Assembly (NCBI GenBank): GCA_026168455.1
Contig: CM047425.1
Location: 41,250,711 to 41,314,710, forward strand
Reading direction: 5' to 3'
Source: Theocolax elegans
Taxonomy: Eukaryota > Arthropoda > Insecta > Hymenoptera > Cerocephalidae
DNA length: 64,000 nt
The notes under the pieces were generated by a model. That model was given only the letters and a program-made list of their open reading frames with translations. It had not been told where the DNA came from and ran no database searches. The translations under genes were made by a program, and so were the position numbers. Below are positions 31,946-46,900 of this stretch, piece by piece; position 1 is the stretch's first letter, and each line of letters opens with the position of its first letter.

Positions 31946-34900
31946 AAAATATCCAGGAAAACCCGTAATTAGTCGAGTCTTTCTGAAATATTTCAGCAAT
32001 TCCCAAAATTTCTAGAAAATCCCGTAACTTGTAGCGTCATCCCGAAATACATCATAAATTCCGGAAATATACTGGAAATTCCACAATTAGTGGAGACATT
32101 TCGAAATACCTCAGAAGTTCCCGAAATAACCAGGAAATCCCTTAATTTGTAGAGTTATCCAAAAATACCACATAAATTCCCCGAAATATCCAGGAAATAC
32201 CATAATTAGTGGAGTTTTTTTTGAAATACCTCAGCAATTACCGAAAGATCCAGGAAATTCCGTAATTAGTATACTCATCCCGAATTTCCTCAGAAATTCC
32301 CAAAATATCCAGGAAATCCCGTAATTAGTAGCGTCATCACGAAATAAATCAGAAATTTCTAAATATCCAGGAAATACCACAATTAGTGGAGACATTTCGA
32401 AATACCTCAGAAATTCTCGAAATATCCAGGAAATCCCTTAATTTGTAGAGTTATCCAGAAATTCCTCAGAAATTCCCGAGATATCCAGGAAATCCCGTAA
32501 TTAGTCGAGTCTTTCTGAAATATTTCAAAAATTTCCGAATTATACAGGAAATTCCGTAATTAGAAGATTCATCCCGAATTTCCACAGAAATTCGCGTAAT
32601 ATCCAGGAAATCCCGTAATTGGTAGAATCATCCCGAAATACCTCGGAATTCCCAAAAGATCCAGGAAATCCCGTATTTGGTAGAGTCATCACGAATTTCC
32701 TCAGATGTTCCCGAAATATCCAGGAATACCCGTAATTGGTAGATTCATCCCGAATTTCCTCAGATATTCCCGAAATATCCAGGAAATACCATAATTAGTG
32801 GAGTCTTTCTGAAATATTTCAGAAATTCCCGAAATACACTGGAAATCCCGTAATTAGTAGAGTTATCCAGAAATACCTCAGAAATTCCCCAAATATCCAG
32901 GAAATTCCGTTATTATTGGTGTTATCCCGAATTTCCTCAGAAATTCCCGAATGATCCAGGAAATCCCGTAATTGGTAGAGTCATCACGAATTTCCTCAGA
33001 TATTCCCGAAATATCAAGGAAATCCCGTAATTAGTAGCGTCATTCGGAAATATCTCAGAAATTCCCGAAATACACTGGAAATCACGTAATTAGTAGAGTT
33101 ATCCAGAAATACCTCAGAAATTCCCCAAATATCCAGGAAATCCCTTAATTTGTAGAGTTATCCAAAAATACCACAGAAATTCCCGAAATATCCAGGAAAT
33201 CCCGTAATTAGTAGCGTCAACCCGAACTAATCAGAAATTTCCGAAATATCCAGGAAATACCACAATTAGTGGAGACATTACGCAATACCTCAGAAATTCC
33301 CGAAATATACAGGAAATCCCGTAATTAGTAGCGTCATCCCGAAATAAATCAGAAATTCCCGAAATATCCAGGAAATACCATAATTAGTGGAGTTTTTTTT
33401 TAAATATCTCAGCAATTACCGAAAGATCCAGGAAATTCCGTAATTAGTATACTCATCCCGAATTTCCTCAGAAATTCCCAAAATATCCAGGAAATCCCGT
33501 AATTAGTAGCGTCATCACGAAATAAATCAGAAATTTCTAAAATATCCAGGAAATACCACAATTAGTGGAGACATTTCGAAATACCTCAGAAATTCTCGAA
33601 ATATCCAGGAAATCCCTTAATTTGTAAAGTTATCCAGAAATTCCTCAGAAATTCCCGAGATATCCAGGAAATCCCGTAATTAGTCGAGTCTTTCTGAAAT
33701 ATTTCAAAAATTTCCGAATTATACAGGAAATTCCGTAATTAGAAGATTCATCCCGAATTTCCACAGAAATTCGCGTAATATCCAGGAAATCCCGTAATTG
33801 GTAGAATCATCCCGAAATAACTCGGAATTCCCAAAAGATCCAGGAAATCCCGTATTTGGTAGAGTCATCACGAATTTCCTCAGATATTCCCGAAATATCC
33901 AGGAAATACCATAATTAGTGGAGTCTTTCTGAAATATTTCAGAAATTCCCGAAATATCCAGGAAATCCCTTATTTAGTAGAGTTAACCAGAAATACCTCA
34001 GAAATTCCCGAAATATCCAGGAAATTCCGTTATTATTGGTGTTATCCCGAATTTCCTCAGAAATTCCCGAAAGATCCAGGAAATCCCGTAATTGGTAGAG
34101 TCATCACGAATTTCCTCAGATATTCCCGAAATATCAAGGAAATCCCGTAATTAGTAGCGTCATTTCGAAATACCTCAGAAATTCCCCAAATATCCAGGAA
34201 ATCCCTTAATTTGTAGAGTTATCCAAAAATACCACATAAATTCCCGAAATATCCAGGAAATACCATAATTAGTGGAGTTTTTTTTGAAATACCTCAGCAA
34301 TTACCGAAAGATCCAGGAAATTCCGTAATTAGTATACTCATCCCGAATTTCCTCAGAAATTCCCAAAATATCCAGGAAATCCCGTAATTAGTAGCGTCAT
34401 CACGAAATAAATCAGAAATTTCTAAAATATCCAGGAAATACCACAATTAGTGGAGACATTTCGAAATACCTCAGAAATTCTCGAAATATCCAGGAAATCC
34501 CTTAATTTGTAGAGTTATCCAGAAATTCCTCAGAAATTCCCGAGATATCCAGGAAATCCCGTAATTAGTCGAGTCTTTCTGAAATATTTCAAAAATTTCC
34601 GAATTATACAGGAAATTCCGTAATTAGAAGATTCATCCCGAATTTCCACAGAAATTCGCGTAATATCCAGGAAATCCCGTAATTGGTAGAATCATCCCGA
34701 AATACCTCGGAATTCCCAAAAGATCCAGGAAATCCCGTATTTGGTAGAGTCATCACGAATTTCCTCAGATGTTCCCGAAATATCCAGGAATACCCGTAAT
34801 TGGTAGATTCATCCCGAATTTCCTCAGATATTCCCGAAATATCCAGGAAATACCATAATTAGTGGAGTCTTTCTGAAATATTTCAGAAATTCCCGAAATA

Positions 34901-36491
34901 CACTGGAAATCCCGTAATTAGTAGAGTTATCCAGAAATACCTCAGAAATTCCCCAAATATCCAGGAAATTCCGTTATTATTGGTGTTATCCCGAATTTCC
35001 TCAGAAATTCCCGAATGATCCAGGAAATCCCGTAATTGGTAGAGTCATCACGAATTTCCTCAGATATTCCCGAAATATCAAGGAAATCCCGTAATTAGTA
35101 GCGTCATTCGGAAATATCTCAGAAATTCCCGAAATACACTGGAAATCACGTAATTAGTAGAGTTATCCAGAAATACCTCAGAAATTCCCCAAATATCCAG
35201 GAAATCCCTTAATTTGTAGAGTTATCCAAAAATACCACAGAAATTCCCGAAATATCCAGGAAATCCCGTAATTAGTAGCGTCAACCCGAACTAATCAGAA
35301 ATTTCCGAAATATCCAGGAAATACCACAATTAGTGGAGACATTACGCAATACCTCAGAAATTCCCGAAATATACAGGAAATCCCGTAATTAGTAGCGTCA
35401 TCCCGAAATAAATCAGAAATTCCCGAAATATCCAGGAAATACCATAATTAGTGGAGTTTTTTTTTTAAATATCTCAGCAATTACCGAAAGATCCAGGAAA
35501 TTCCGTAATTAGTATACTCATCCCGAATTTCCTCAGAAATTCCCAAAATATCCAGGAAATCCCGTAATTAGTAGCGTCATCACGAAATAAATCAGAAATT
35601 TCTAAAATATCCAGGAAATACCACAATTAGTGGAGACATTTCGAAATACCTCAGAAATTCTCGAAATATCCAGGAAATCCCTTAATTTGTAAAGTTATCC
35701 AGAAATTCCTCAGAAATTCCCGAGATATCCAGGAAATCCCGTAATTAGTCGAGTCTTTCTGAAATATTTCAAAAATTTCCGAATTATACAGGAAATTCCG
35801 TAATTAGAAGATTCATCCCGAATTTCCACAGAAATTCGCGTAATATCCAGGAAATCCCGTAATTGGTAGAATCATCCCGAAATAACTCGGAATTCCCAAA
35901 AGATCCAGGAAATCCCGTATTTGGTAGAGTCATCACGAATTTCCTCAGATATTCCCGAAATATCCAGGAAATACCATAATTAGTGGAGTCTTTCTGAAAT
36001 ATTTCAGAAATTCCCGAAATATCCAGGAAATCCCTTATTTAGTAGAGTTAACCAGAAATACCTCAGAAATTCCCGAAATATCCAGGAAATTCCGTTATTA
36101 TTGGTGTTATCCCGAATTTCCTCAGAAATTCCCGAAAGATCCAGGAAATCCCGTAATTGGTAGAGTCATCACGAATTTCCTCAGATATTCCCGAAATATC
36201 AAGGAAATCCCGTAATTAGTAGCGTCATTCGGAAATATCTCAGAAAATCCCGAAATACACTGGAAATCACGTAATTAGTAGAGTTATCCAGAAATACCTC
36301 AGAAATTCCCCAAATATCCAGGAAATCCCTTAATTTGTAGAGTTATCCAAAAATACCACAGAAATTCCCGAAATATCCAGGAAATCCCGTAATTAGTAGC
36401 GTCATCCCGAACTAATCAGAAATTCCGAAATATCCAGGAAATACCACAATTAGTGGAGACATTACGCAATACCTCAGAAATTCCCGAAATA
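31946..36491. repeat. 59 bp satellite array A2
   Basis: Same length (4,546 bp) and same monomer order as array A1, with two 2,059 bp higher-order repeats. The few differences are single bases and T-run lengths (for example an added C near 32,180 and an extra T near 35,460). Confidence 0.97.
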
Positions 36492-37445
36492 CTAAATCCA
36501 CGTAATTTTTAGTTCGAGAAACTACCATTAGGTGTTGCATGAAAACATGTCTATATAAAATGCCAATCCCAAAGTGAAGTAACAACCTGTAAGCTATGCA
36601 TAAGAGACCGACTATAGGGTGGTTGGTGGGAGGAGAGCGGATGGTACATTTATTAATTTTACAATCAGGATATGCCCGATGTCCCTGATTGTACATATTT
36701 ACCTGGATTTAGTGCAGATAGACACTCCGTTAAATTTATTATTAAAGGATTAAGAAAAATTATAAAGTAATTGTCACATTTGAACTTAAAAGTTTAGCAG
36801 AAAACAATAATAATCAAGAAAACACCATTCACCAAATAAGGTAATTACGTAGAATGACTTGTATATATATGCAAAAAAAAATTGCAGGTTGTAGAGTACA
36901 ACCAGAAAACGTACAATACTAGCTATTGCCTCCAATCTGCACTACATATCTGTTAAAATAATTAATAAATTATTAATAAATTAATTACAACTGGATAACT
37001 CGATCGATAAATTTTTACACCTGCACTCTATTACATTAAATACTGATTTATTTTTTATATTTACATTAAATATTGCATATTGCAGGAAGGATCCGTCGTC
37101 TGCAATCACTTACTTTGTTATGATGTTCTGAGTGTATCAAGCATTGACTCTTGAAACAAAATTCTAAGGCATGAGTCTGTTAATTAATATTAACATACAT
37201 ATGTATATACGTATGTATATACTTAACATACATTATGTATAAAATGTTTAAAAATATTTACATTTTGTAAGAAATGCAATGATAGCTTTAAACAATAATA
37301 AAAAATTAAACCTAACTGTGGTCAATGTTTGAATATTAAATAGAGAAAAATTGCACAAGGGGATAAGCCATTACTCGATTAGAAACAGTAATGTTTGTCG
37401 TTAGTAGTAGGAAGAAAATAAACAAAATACCATGAATCTTTGAAG

Positions 37446-37572
37446 TCATACATCAATTCTTAAATGCATGTCATTATCATCTATGTTAACTTCAACATCA
37501 CTGAGCTGATCGATTAAGGGTACTATTAATGGGTACGATAGCGATGGTGCTCCATTGCTATATGAAGCTTGC
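37446..37572 (-). CDS. Exon-like segment in unit copy 3
   Basis: Third copy of the 127-base minus-strand segment, identical by eye to the others. Confidence 0.35.
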
Positions 37573-38429
37573 CTGCACTAGAAAGAATTATAGAATACTT
37601 TTGAATAAATTTTCTAAATTATATCCTTCTTTATAATACTGTTGGAAATTAGGAACAGCAATATTTATCAAAAATACTTGCAATCCTAGAAATGAATTAA
37701 AATTTAAAAAATAATTAAAAATTAATTTTTATTAACATTAGAAAATAATTAATAATAATTTAAATTTAATTAATTTATAACCAATTATATTATTATAATA
37801 TTTAGACGTAGGAGTATGAAGAACTGCACACCATTATACATAATCTTTTTAGATAATCTTATATATACTTCACTTATTTGTCGCGTCCCGACGAAAATTA
37901 TATTATTATTCTTCGTAAAAAGTACTGCGTAGTATAGAATAAAATTAGGGCATAAGAGACAAACGGAATACAGTTGATACAGAACGATTCTAAGAAAATG
38001 CAGTAATAAAAAGCCTAATTTACACAGCTAAGGGACAGAGTAATTTACGAACATTTTAAATGAAAAAGAGATCGATACGAAGAGTTTAAAATATTATTTA
38101 AGGGGATGTCGAAGCTATAGCCTCTGTCGATAGCCGCTCGATTTCGAGACTTCGAATGGCGCTGTAGTCAGATGTCGATTTCTACGATAAACGTACTCAA
38201 AACATAAATTATAAATTTTACAGCTACATAGAGCTGTTGAAAGATACTTCCCCACCCCCCCCCCCCAGCTATTATTAAAATTAAGGTAATTGTAATATTA
38301 CTCTTGGCAGCAAACGTTTATTTTTTAAAAGAAATGTGTAATACGTCTCGTATTCAGTGAGTCTATATCTGCCCTAATGCTATACGCAGCTCCGACATCC
38401 CTTAAAAGCCAATACACACATAAGCGATA

Positions 38430-39040
38430 CCGAAATCAGAACTAAAGTGTTGCGCAAGAGGTTCTGTATGTTGCAGTATAATATCGATACTCGGAGAAGA
38501 GCCGTTGATGAGCGATATGGACTAAAAACGCGAGCATTAGAAGGAAGCAATAATTTAAGTAGCCAAGACAATCAAGCTGTTTTTTAGATAATGTCGCAGT
38601 GATGAAGGGGGGGTACCAAATTCTACTTATTAATTACGAAGTGATACAGAAAATGCATGGGATTCGATCATTTTATGATCACGCACGTCTAACGGTCCAG
38701 TAGGGTGTGAGCACAAAAAAATCAAAAACTTAAATTATACAAATTCCATTTAAGTAAAGCGTAAGACAAGGAAACATGCATAGATTTTTAAGATATATAA
38801 AGAGGACCTAGGATGGACACAGCTACTCCTAGTTTTTCGTCTAAAGCTTCCGTGAGGCGAAGTTCTGCTAGTCAATTATTTCATTTTTACCAGAAGAGAA
38901 GCTCTGCTACTCGGACTTTAAAAAAATATACGTTCAAAGTTGAGAGAGATCTTGTCTTCGGGAAGCGAGATGCATCGCTTGTATCTATGAGCCTTACGAG
39001 CCTTAATCAAAGACATCACCAAGCAACACTTGTGGCCGCT
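38430..39040 (+). repeat. Interspersed repeat inside unit copy 3
   Basis: Copy of 20,380-20,990. Confidence 0.65.
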
Positions 39041-40211
39041 ACTTATGTTCGAGGCACATTGCAAATGTTTTTCAGAATACAGAAAAAAATTTTTAGGTAC
39101 TGGAATCTATTTGCTCAAAAGTTATTCTAACCTCAAAAAGTGAATTTTTCCAAATTTTTTTCAACACCAGCTGGGTTTACCGCTATTTAACTCAAAATCT
39201 ATCAACTTTAACTAGAGAACATTATATGTAACATTCGTTGTTAAATATGTCTAGAATTTATCCTTCTGGGTTAGAATTTCTAATCTCAAGGTCAATGTTA
39301 CAAAAAGCACATATCAATATTCAACTTCAGGAAAGCGAAAGTGCGCTACAATTGATTCTTTTATCCAAAAGTCTTAAAAAAGACTAAAGCAATACCTTTC
39401 AAATGGTCTGTAGCATTTTTATGGCCTTCAATTCTGTAAAAAGTTACGATAATTTGAAGAAAGACCAAAAATTCACAAAAATTAACATAGTAATTCTCAT
39501 TTAAATTTGATATTCTTATTCTTTTGATGTGAGCTATTCTGATATTGGAAACTCTTTCTTCTTATGTCTTTTGGCCTTGAATTCTCTTCTCTAATACAAC
39601 TTTAATCATCTGCAGAATAATTATTCTTTTAAACTCTTTTCAGTCATTCCAACTGAACATGAAAAAAAGCCGTACTTGGTTCATCAGATGTACGTATCAT
39701 ATTAGCCAATAAATTATCTAAAAAAACCTAATCATAAATTTGATTATTTATTGCCAGAAATAAATCAAAATATATTATCATTTTCTCGCTCTTGTTTTAC
39801 TAGGATTAGCCTTATGTCTCCGGGGAAAGCGAGCAAAGTTATTTTGAAGTAGAGATTCAGGATATAATGTGGGATTATAAAATAATATTTTTTTACTTGA
39901 ATTATTCATGCATTATTTATTTAAATTTATTAACACAAATACATAATCTTTTTTTTTAATGGACATATATAACTATAATTTTTCTAGCTTTTAATAATTA
40001 TTGTAAATAAAATACGGTTTGTTCAGTAATTAAAATGATTTAATTAAATATTAGGTTTGACTTTACGAATATTAAAAAAGCGTATAGATGATTGGAAAGA
40101 ATATGCATTAAGTACTTACATATATATATATATATATTGTTGCAATGAAATAAATAATACTTAATGTATTATATTATTCTATATAAGTATATAGAATATT
40201 GTATCTTAAAA

Positions 40212-40740
40212 TGTCGCACGTTGTTATTGTTTCGTGCGTTGCCTCTTCAAGGCCACGAAACACGCGTGCTTATGTCGACGACCGAGGATGTGTGCAAGCA
40301 TCCGTATATACAATTGTTATTGTGTGTGTGTTGAGTGTTCCCCGAGGTAGGCGAATCGCCGCGGCATCAGGCCGCGCCTGCAGACCACCGTCGAGGACGA
40401 CGGAAAACCGGCCGACTCCACCGGCCAGCAGACGTCGGGGCGCCGACGCACACCAGGGCCTATGGACAAACCAGCCCGGTAAGTACCCGTGGTCGGTATA
40501 CATTAGAGTGTGTTGAGTGTGTGTGCACGTATGTTTGTTCGGTAGCACACCGGTGCTACCGAGAACGAATAGGTATTGCGCGGGGCGAGCACGAGGGCAG
40601 CCCCTGCTTACCGCGTATATACCACGCGACTGGGAGAACGCCCCGTTATTTATTGTCGGGCAACTCCGTGTAATATTTCGGAATAAATACTTATTTATTT
40701 ATTTTAGTATAACGGTCGCGTTATTATTTTAATTATAAAC
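40212..40740 (+). repeat. Solo-LTR-like segment in unit copy 3
   Basis: Copy of 22,160-22,689 with one base deleted in the run near 40,410 (ACCGGCC instead of ACCGGGCC). Confidence 0.5.
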
Positions 40741-40973
40741 TAGCCAAAAACGCTCGCTTCGCTCGCGATTAAAACAAGGTTTCCGACACAATATTGACAA
40801 AAATACAATATCGAAAGAAAATGTAATAGAAGAATCTCAAAATTATAAAGAAGAATTAAAAACAAAGATACTGTAAAAATAAGTATTGACAGAAAACAAT
40901 AACAAGAAATTGTCAACAAAAATTATATTGAAGACAAAAATATTAATATATTAAAACAAGGTATTAAAATAAA

Positions 40974-43900
40974 AAATATCCAGGAAAACCCGTAATTAGT
41001 CGAGTCTTTCTGAAATATTTCAGCAATTCCCAAAATTTCTAGAAAATCCCGTAACTTGTAGCGTCATCCCGAAATACATCATAAATTCCGGAAATATACT
41101 GGAAATTCCACAATTAGTGGAGACATTTCGAAATACCTCAGAAGTTCCCGAAATAACCAGGAAATCCCTTAATTTGTAGAGTTATCCAAAAATACCACAT
41201 AAATTCCCGAAATATCCAGGAAATACCATAATTAGTGGAGTTTTTTTTGAAATACCTCAGCAATTACCGAAAGATCCAGGAAATTCCGTAATTAGTATAC
41301 TCATCCCGAATTTCCTCAGAAATTCCCAAAATATCCAGGAAATCCCGTAATTAGTAGCGTCATCACGAAATAAATCAGAAATTTCTAAAATATCCAGGAA
41401 ATACCACAATTAGTGGAGACATTTCGAAATACCTCAGAAATTCTCGAAATATCCAGGAAATCCCTTAATTTGTAGAGTTATCCAGAAATTCCTCAGAAAT
41501 TCCCGAGATATCCAGGAAATCCCGTAATTAGTCGAGTCTTTCTGAAATATTTCAAAAATTTCCGAATTATACAGGAAATTCCGTAATTAGAAGATTCATC
41601 CCGAATTTCCACAGAAATTCGCGTAATATCCAGGAAATCCCGTAATTGGTAGAATCATCCCGAAATACCTCGGAATTCCCAAAAGATCCAGGAAATCCCG
41701 TATTTGGTAGAGTCATCACGAATTTCCTCAGATGTTCCCGAAATATCCAGGAATACCCGTAATTGGTAGATTCATCCCGAATTTCCTCAGATATTCCCGA
41801 AATATCCAGGAAATACCATAATTAGTGGAGTCTTTCTGAAATATTTCAGAAATTCCCGAAATACACTGGAAATCCCGTAATTAGTAGAGTTATCCAGAAA
41901 TACCTCAGAAATTCCCCAAATATCCAGGAAATTCCGTTATTATTGGTGTTATCCCGAATTTCCTCAGAAATTCCCGAATGATCCAGGAAATCCCGTAATT
42001 GGTAGAGTCATCACGAATTTCCTCAGATATTCCCGAAATATCAAGGAAATCCCGTAATTAGTAGCGTCATTCGGAAATATCTCAGAAATTCCCGAAATAC
42101 ACTGGAAATCACGTAATTAGTAGAGTTATCCAGAAATACCTCAGAAATTCCCCAAATATCCAGGAAATCCCTTAATTTGTAGAGTTATCCAAAAATACCA
42201 CAGAAATTCCCGAAATATCCAGGAAATCCCGTAATTAGTAGCGTCAACCCGAACTAATCAGAAATTTCCGAAATATCCAGGAAATACCACAATTAGTGGA
42301 GACATTACGCAATACCTCAGAAATTCCCGAAATATACAGGAAATCCCGTAATTAGTAGCGTCATCCCGAAATAAATCAGAAATTCCCGAAATATCCAGGA
42401 AATACCATAATTAGTGGAGTTTTTTTTAAATACCTCAGCAATTACCGAAAGATCCAGGAAATTCCGTAATTAGTATACTCATCCCGAATTTCCTCAGAAA
42501 TTCCCAAAATATCCAGGAAATCCCGTAATTAGTAGCGTCATCACGAAATAAATCAGAAATTTCTAAAATATCCAGGAAATACCACAATTAGTGGAGACAT
42601 TTCGAAATACCTCAGAAATTCTCGAAATATCCAGGAAATCCCTTAATTTGTAAAGTTATCCAGAAATTCCTCAGAAATTCCCGAGATATCCAGGAAATCC
42701 CGTAATTAGTCGAGTCTTTCTGAAATATTTCAAAAATTTCCGAATTATACAGGAAATTCCGTAATTAGAAGATTCATCCCGAATTTCCACAGAAATTCGC
42801 GTAATATCCAGGAAATCCCGTAATTGGTAGAATCATCCCGAAATACCTCGGAATTCCCAAAAGATCCAGGAAATCCCGTATTTGGTAGAGTCATCACGAA
42901 TTTCCTCAGATATTCCCGAAATATCCAGGAAATACCATAATTAGTGGAGTCTTTCTGAAATATTTCAGAAATTCCCGAAATATCCAGGAAATCCCTTATT
43001 TAGTAGAGTTAACCAGAAATACCTCAGAAATTCCCGAAATATCCAGGAAATTCCGTTATTATTGGTGTTATCCCGAATTTCCTCAGAAATTCCCGAAAGA
43101 TCCAGGAAATCCCGTAATTGGTAGAGTCATCACGAATTTCCTCAGATATTCCCGAAATATCAAGGAAATCCCGTAATTAGTAGCGTCATTCGGAAATATC
43201 TCAGAAAATCCCGAAATACACTGGAAATCACGTAATTAGTAGAGTTATCCAGAAATACCTCAGAAATTCCCCAAATATCCAGGAAATCCCTTAATTTGTA
43301 GAGTTATCCAAAAATACCACAGAAATTCCCGAAATATCCAGGAAATCCCGTAATTAGTAGCGTCATCCCGAACTAATCAGAAATTCCGAAATATCCAGGA
43401 AATACCACAATTAGTGGAGACATTACGCAATACCTCAGAAATTCCCGAAATATCCAGGAAATCCCGTAATTAGTAGCGTCATCCCGAAATAAATGAGAAA
43501 TTTCTGAAATATCCAGGAAATACCACAATTAGTGGAGACATTTCGAAATACCTCAGAAATTCTCGAAATATCCAGGAAATCCCTTAATTTGTAGAGTTAT
43601 CCAAAAATACCACATAAATTCCCGAAATATCCAGGAAATACCATAATTAGTGCAGTTTTTTTATAAATACCTCAGCAATTACCGAAAGATCCAGGAAATT
43701 CCGTAATAGTATACTCATCCACAAATTCCTCAGAAATTCCCGAAATATCCAGGAAATCCAGTAATTAGTGGAGTCTCTCTGAAATATTTCAGAAATTCCC
43801 GAAATATCCAGGAAATTCCGTAATTAGTAGATATAGTAGAAATCGAGTAATTGGTAGAATCATCCCGAAGTACCTCGGAATTCCCAAAAGATCCAAGAAA

Positions 43901-46900
43901 TCCTGTAATTGGTAGATTTATCCCGAATATCCTCAGAAATTCCCGAAATATCCAGGAAATACCATAATTAGTGGAGTCTTTCTGAAATATTTCAGAAATT
44001 CCCGAAATATCCAGGAAATCCCTTATTTAGTAGAGTTAACCAGAAATACCTCAGAAATTCCCGAAATATCCAGGAAATTCCGTTATTATTGGTGTTATCC
44101 CGAATTTCCTCAGAAATTCCCGAAAGATCCAGGAAATCCCGTAATTGGTAGAGTCATCACGAATTTCCTCAGATATTCCCGAAATATCAAGGAAATCCCG
44201 TAATTAGTAGCGTCATTCGGAATATCTCAGAATTTCCTCAGACATTTCCGAAAGATCCAGGAAATCCGTAATTGGTAGAGTCATCACGAATTTCCTCAGA
44301 TATTCCCGAAATAAAGGAAATCCCGTAATTAGTAGCGTCATTCGGAAATATCATCAGAAATTCCGAAATACACTGGAAATCCCGTAATTATTGGTGTTAT
44401 CCCGCATTTCCTCAGAAATTCCCGAAAGATCCAGGAAATCCCGTAATTCGTGGAGTCTCATCGAAATATTTCAGAAATTCCCGATATATCCAGGAAATCC
44501 CTTAATTTGTAGAGTTATCCAAAAATACCACAGGAATTCCCGAAATATACAGGAAATACCATAATTAGTGGAGTTTTTTATATACCTCAGCAATTACCGA
44601 AAGATCCAGGAAATCCCGTAATTGGTAGAGTCACCGCGAATTTCCTCAGATATAGGAAATCCCTTATTTAGTAGAGCTATCCAGATATACCTCAGAAATT
44701 CCCGAAATATAAGGGAAATTCCGTAATTAGTAGATTCATCCCGAATTTCCACAGAAATTCGCGTAATATCCAGGAAATCCCGTAATTGGTAGAATCATCC
44801 CGATATACCTCGGAATTCCGAAAAGATCCAGGAAATCCCGTAATTGGTAGAGTCATCACGAATTTCCTCAGATATTCCTGAAATATCAAGGAAATCCCGT
44901 AATTAGTAGCGTCATTTCGAAATATCTCAGAAATTCTCGAAATATCCTGGAAATCCCGTAATTAGTAGAGTTATCCAGAAATACCTCAGAAATTCCCAAA
45001 TATCCAGGAAATCCCTTAATTTGTAGAGTTATCCAGAAATACCACAGAAATTCCCGAAATATCCAGGAAATACCATAATTAGTGTAGTTTTTTTTAAATA
45101 CCTCAGCAATTCCCGAAAGATCCAGGAAATCCCGTAATTGGTAGAGTCATCACGAATTTCCTCAGATATTCCCGAAATATCAAGGAAATCCCGTAATTAG
45201 TAGCGTCATTTCGAAATACCTCAGAAATTCCCCAAATATCCAGGAAATCCCTTAATTTGTAGAGTTATCCAAAAATACCACAGAAATTCTCGAAATATCC
45301 AGGAAATACCATAATTAGTGTAGTTTTTTTTAAATACCTCAGCAATTCCCGAAAGATCCAGGAAATCCCGTAATTGGTAGAGTCATCACGAATTTCCTCA
45401 GATATTCCCGAAATATCAAGGAAATCCCGTAATTAGTAGCGTCATTTCGAAATACCTCAGAAATTCCCCAAATATCCAGGAAATCCCTTAATTTGTAGAG
45501 TTATCCAAAAATACCACAGAAATTCTCGAAATATCCAGGAAATACCATAATTAGTGTAGTTTTTTTAAATACCTCAGCAATTACCGAAAGATCCAGAAAA
45601 TTCCGTAATTGGTAGAATCGTCACGAAATTCCTCAGATATTTCCGAAATATCCAGAAAATCCCGTAATTAGTGGAGTCTTTCTGAAATATTTCAGAAATT
45701 CCCGAAATATCCGGGAAATCCCTTATTTAGTAGAGTTATCCAGATATACCTCAGAAATTCCCGAAATATCCAGGAAATCCCGTAATTAGTAGCGTCATCC
45801 CGAAAGAAATCAGAAATTTCCGAAATATCCAGGAAATACTACAATTAGTGGAGACATTTCGAAATACATCAGAAATTTCCGAAAAATCCAGGAAATCCCG
45901 TAATTAGTGGAGTCTCTCTAAAATATTTCAGAAATTCCCGAAATATAAGGGAAATTCCGTAATTAGTAGATTCATCCCGAATTTCCACAGAAATTCGCGT
46001 AATATCCAGGAAATCCCGTAATTGGTAGAATCATCCCGATATACCTCGGAATTCCCAAAAGATCCAGGAAATCCCGTAATTGGTAGATTCATCCCGAATT
46101 TCCTTAGATATTCCCGAAATATCCAGGAAATCCCTTATTTAGTAGAGTTATCCAGTAATACCTCAGAAATTCCCGAAATATCCAGAAAATCCCTTAATTT
46201 GTAGAGTTATCCAAAAATACCACAGAAATTCTCAACATACCCAGGAAAAAACCATAATTAGTCGAGTTTTTTTTTAAATTCCTCAGCAATAACCGAATGA
46301 TCCAGGAAATCCCGTATTTGGTAGAATCATCACGAAATTCCTCAGATATTCCCGAAATATCCAGGAAATCCCGTAATTAGTGGAGTCTTTCTGTAGTATT
46401 TTAGAAATTCCCGATATATCCAGGAAATCCCTTATTTAGTAGAGTTATCCAGAAATACCTCAGAAATTCACGAAATATCCAGGAAATTCCGTTATTATTG
46501 GTGTTATTTTTAAATACCTCAGCAATTCCCGAAAGATCCAGGAAATCCCGTAATTGGTAGAGTCATCACGAATTTCCTCAGATATTCCCGAAATATCAAG
46601 GAAATCCCGTAATTAGTAGCGTCATTTCGAAATACCTCAGAAATTCCCCCAATATCCAGGAAATCCCTTAATTTGTAGAGTTATCCAAAATACCACAGAA
46701 ATTCTCGAAATATCCAGGAAATACCATAATTAGTTGTAGTTTTTTTTTAAATACCTCAGCAATTACCGAAAGATCCAAAAATTCCGTAATTGGTAGAATC
46801 GTCACGAAATTCCTCAGATATTTCCGAAATATCCAGAAAATCCCGTAATTAGTGGAGTCTTTCTGAAATATTTCAGAAATTCCCGAAATATCCGGAAATC

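Larger units (their letters stand above)
27467..36491. repeat. 9.02 kb tandem unit, copy 2
   Basis: Almost identical to copy 1 over its full length, including the order of satellite variants. It starts within a satellite monomer: the junction CGAAATA|CTAAATCC is the same one used by copy 3. Confidence 0.95.
36492..43452. repeat. 9 kb tandem unit, copy 3 (one higher-order repeat shorter)
   Basis: Matches copies 1 and 2 from CTAAATCC at 36,492 to the monomer position where those copies end (43,452). It is 6,961 bp instead of about 9,022, a difference of about 2,061 bp, which equals one 2,059 bp satellite higher-order repeat. It then continues into further satellite instead of another unit. One G is missing near 40,410, compared with the other copies, in the LTR-like segment. 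Confidence 0.93.

Noticed and set aside
44692..44889. Frames of 60-87 codons within the satellite arrays, with repeated peptides such as NYGISWIFREFL
   Set aside because: They are translations of the 59 bp monomer. The monomer length is not a multiple of three, so frames break within a few units, and no start, splice site or selection signal is visible.
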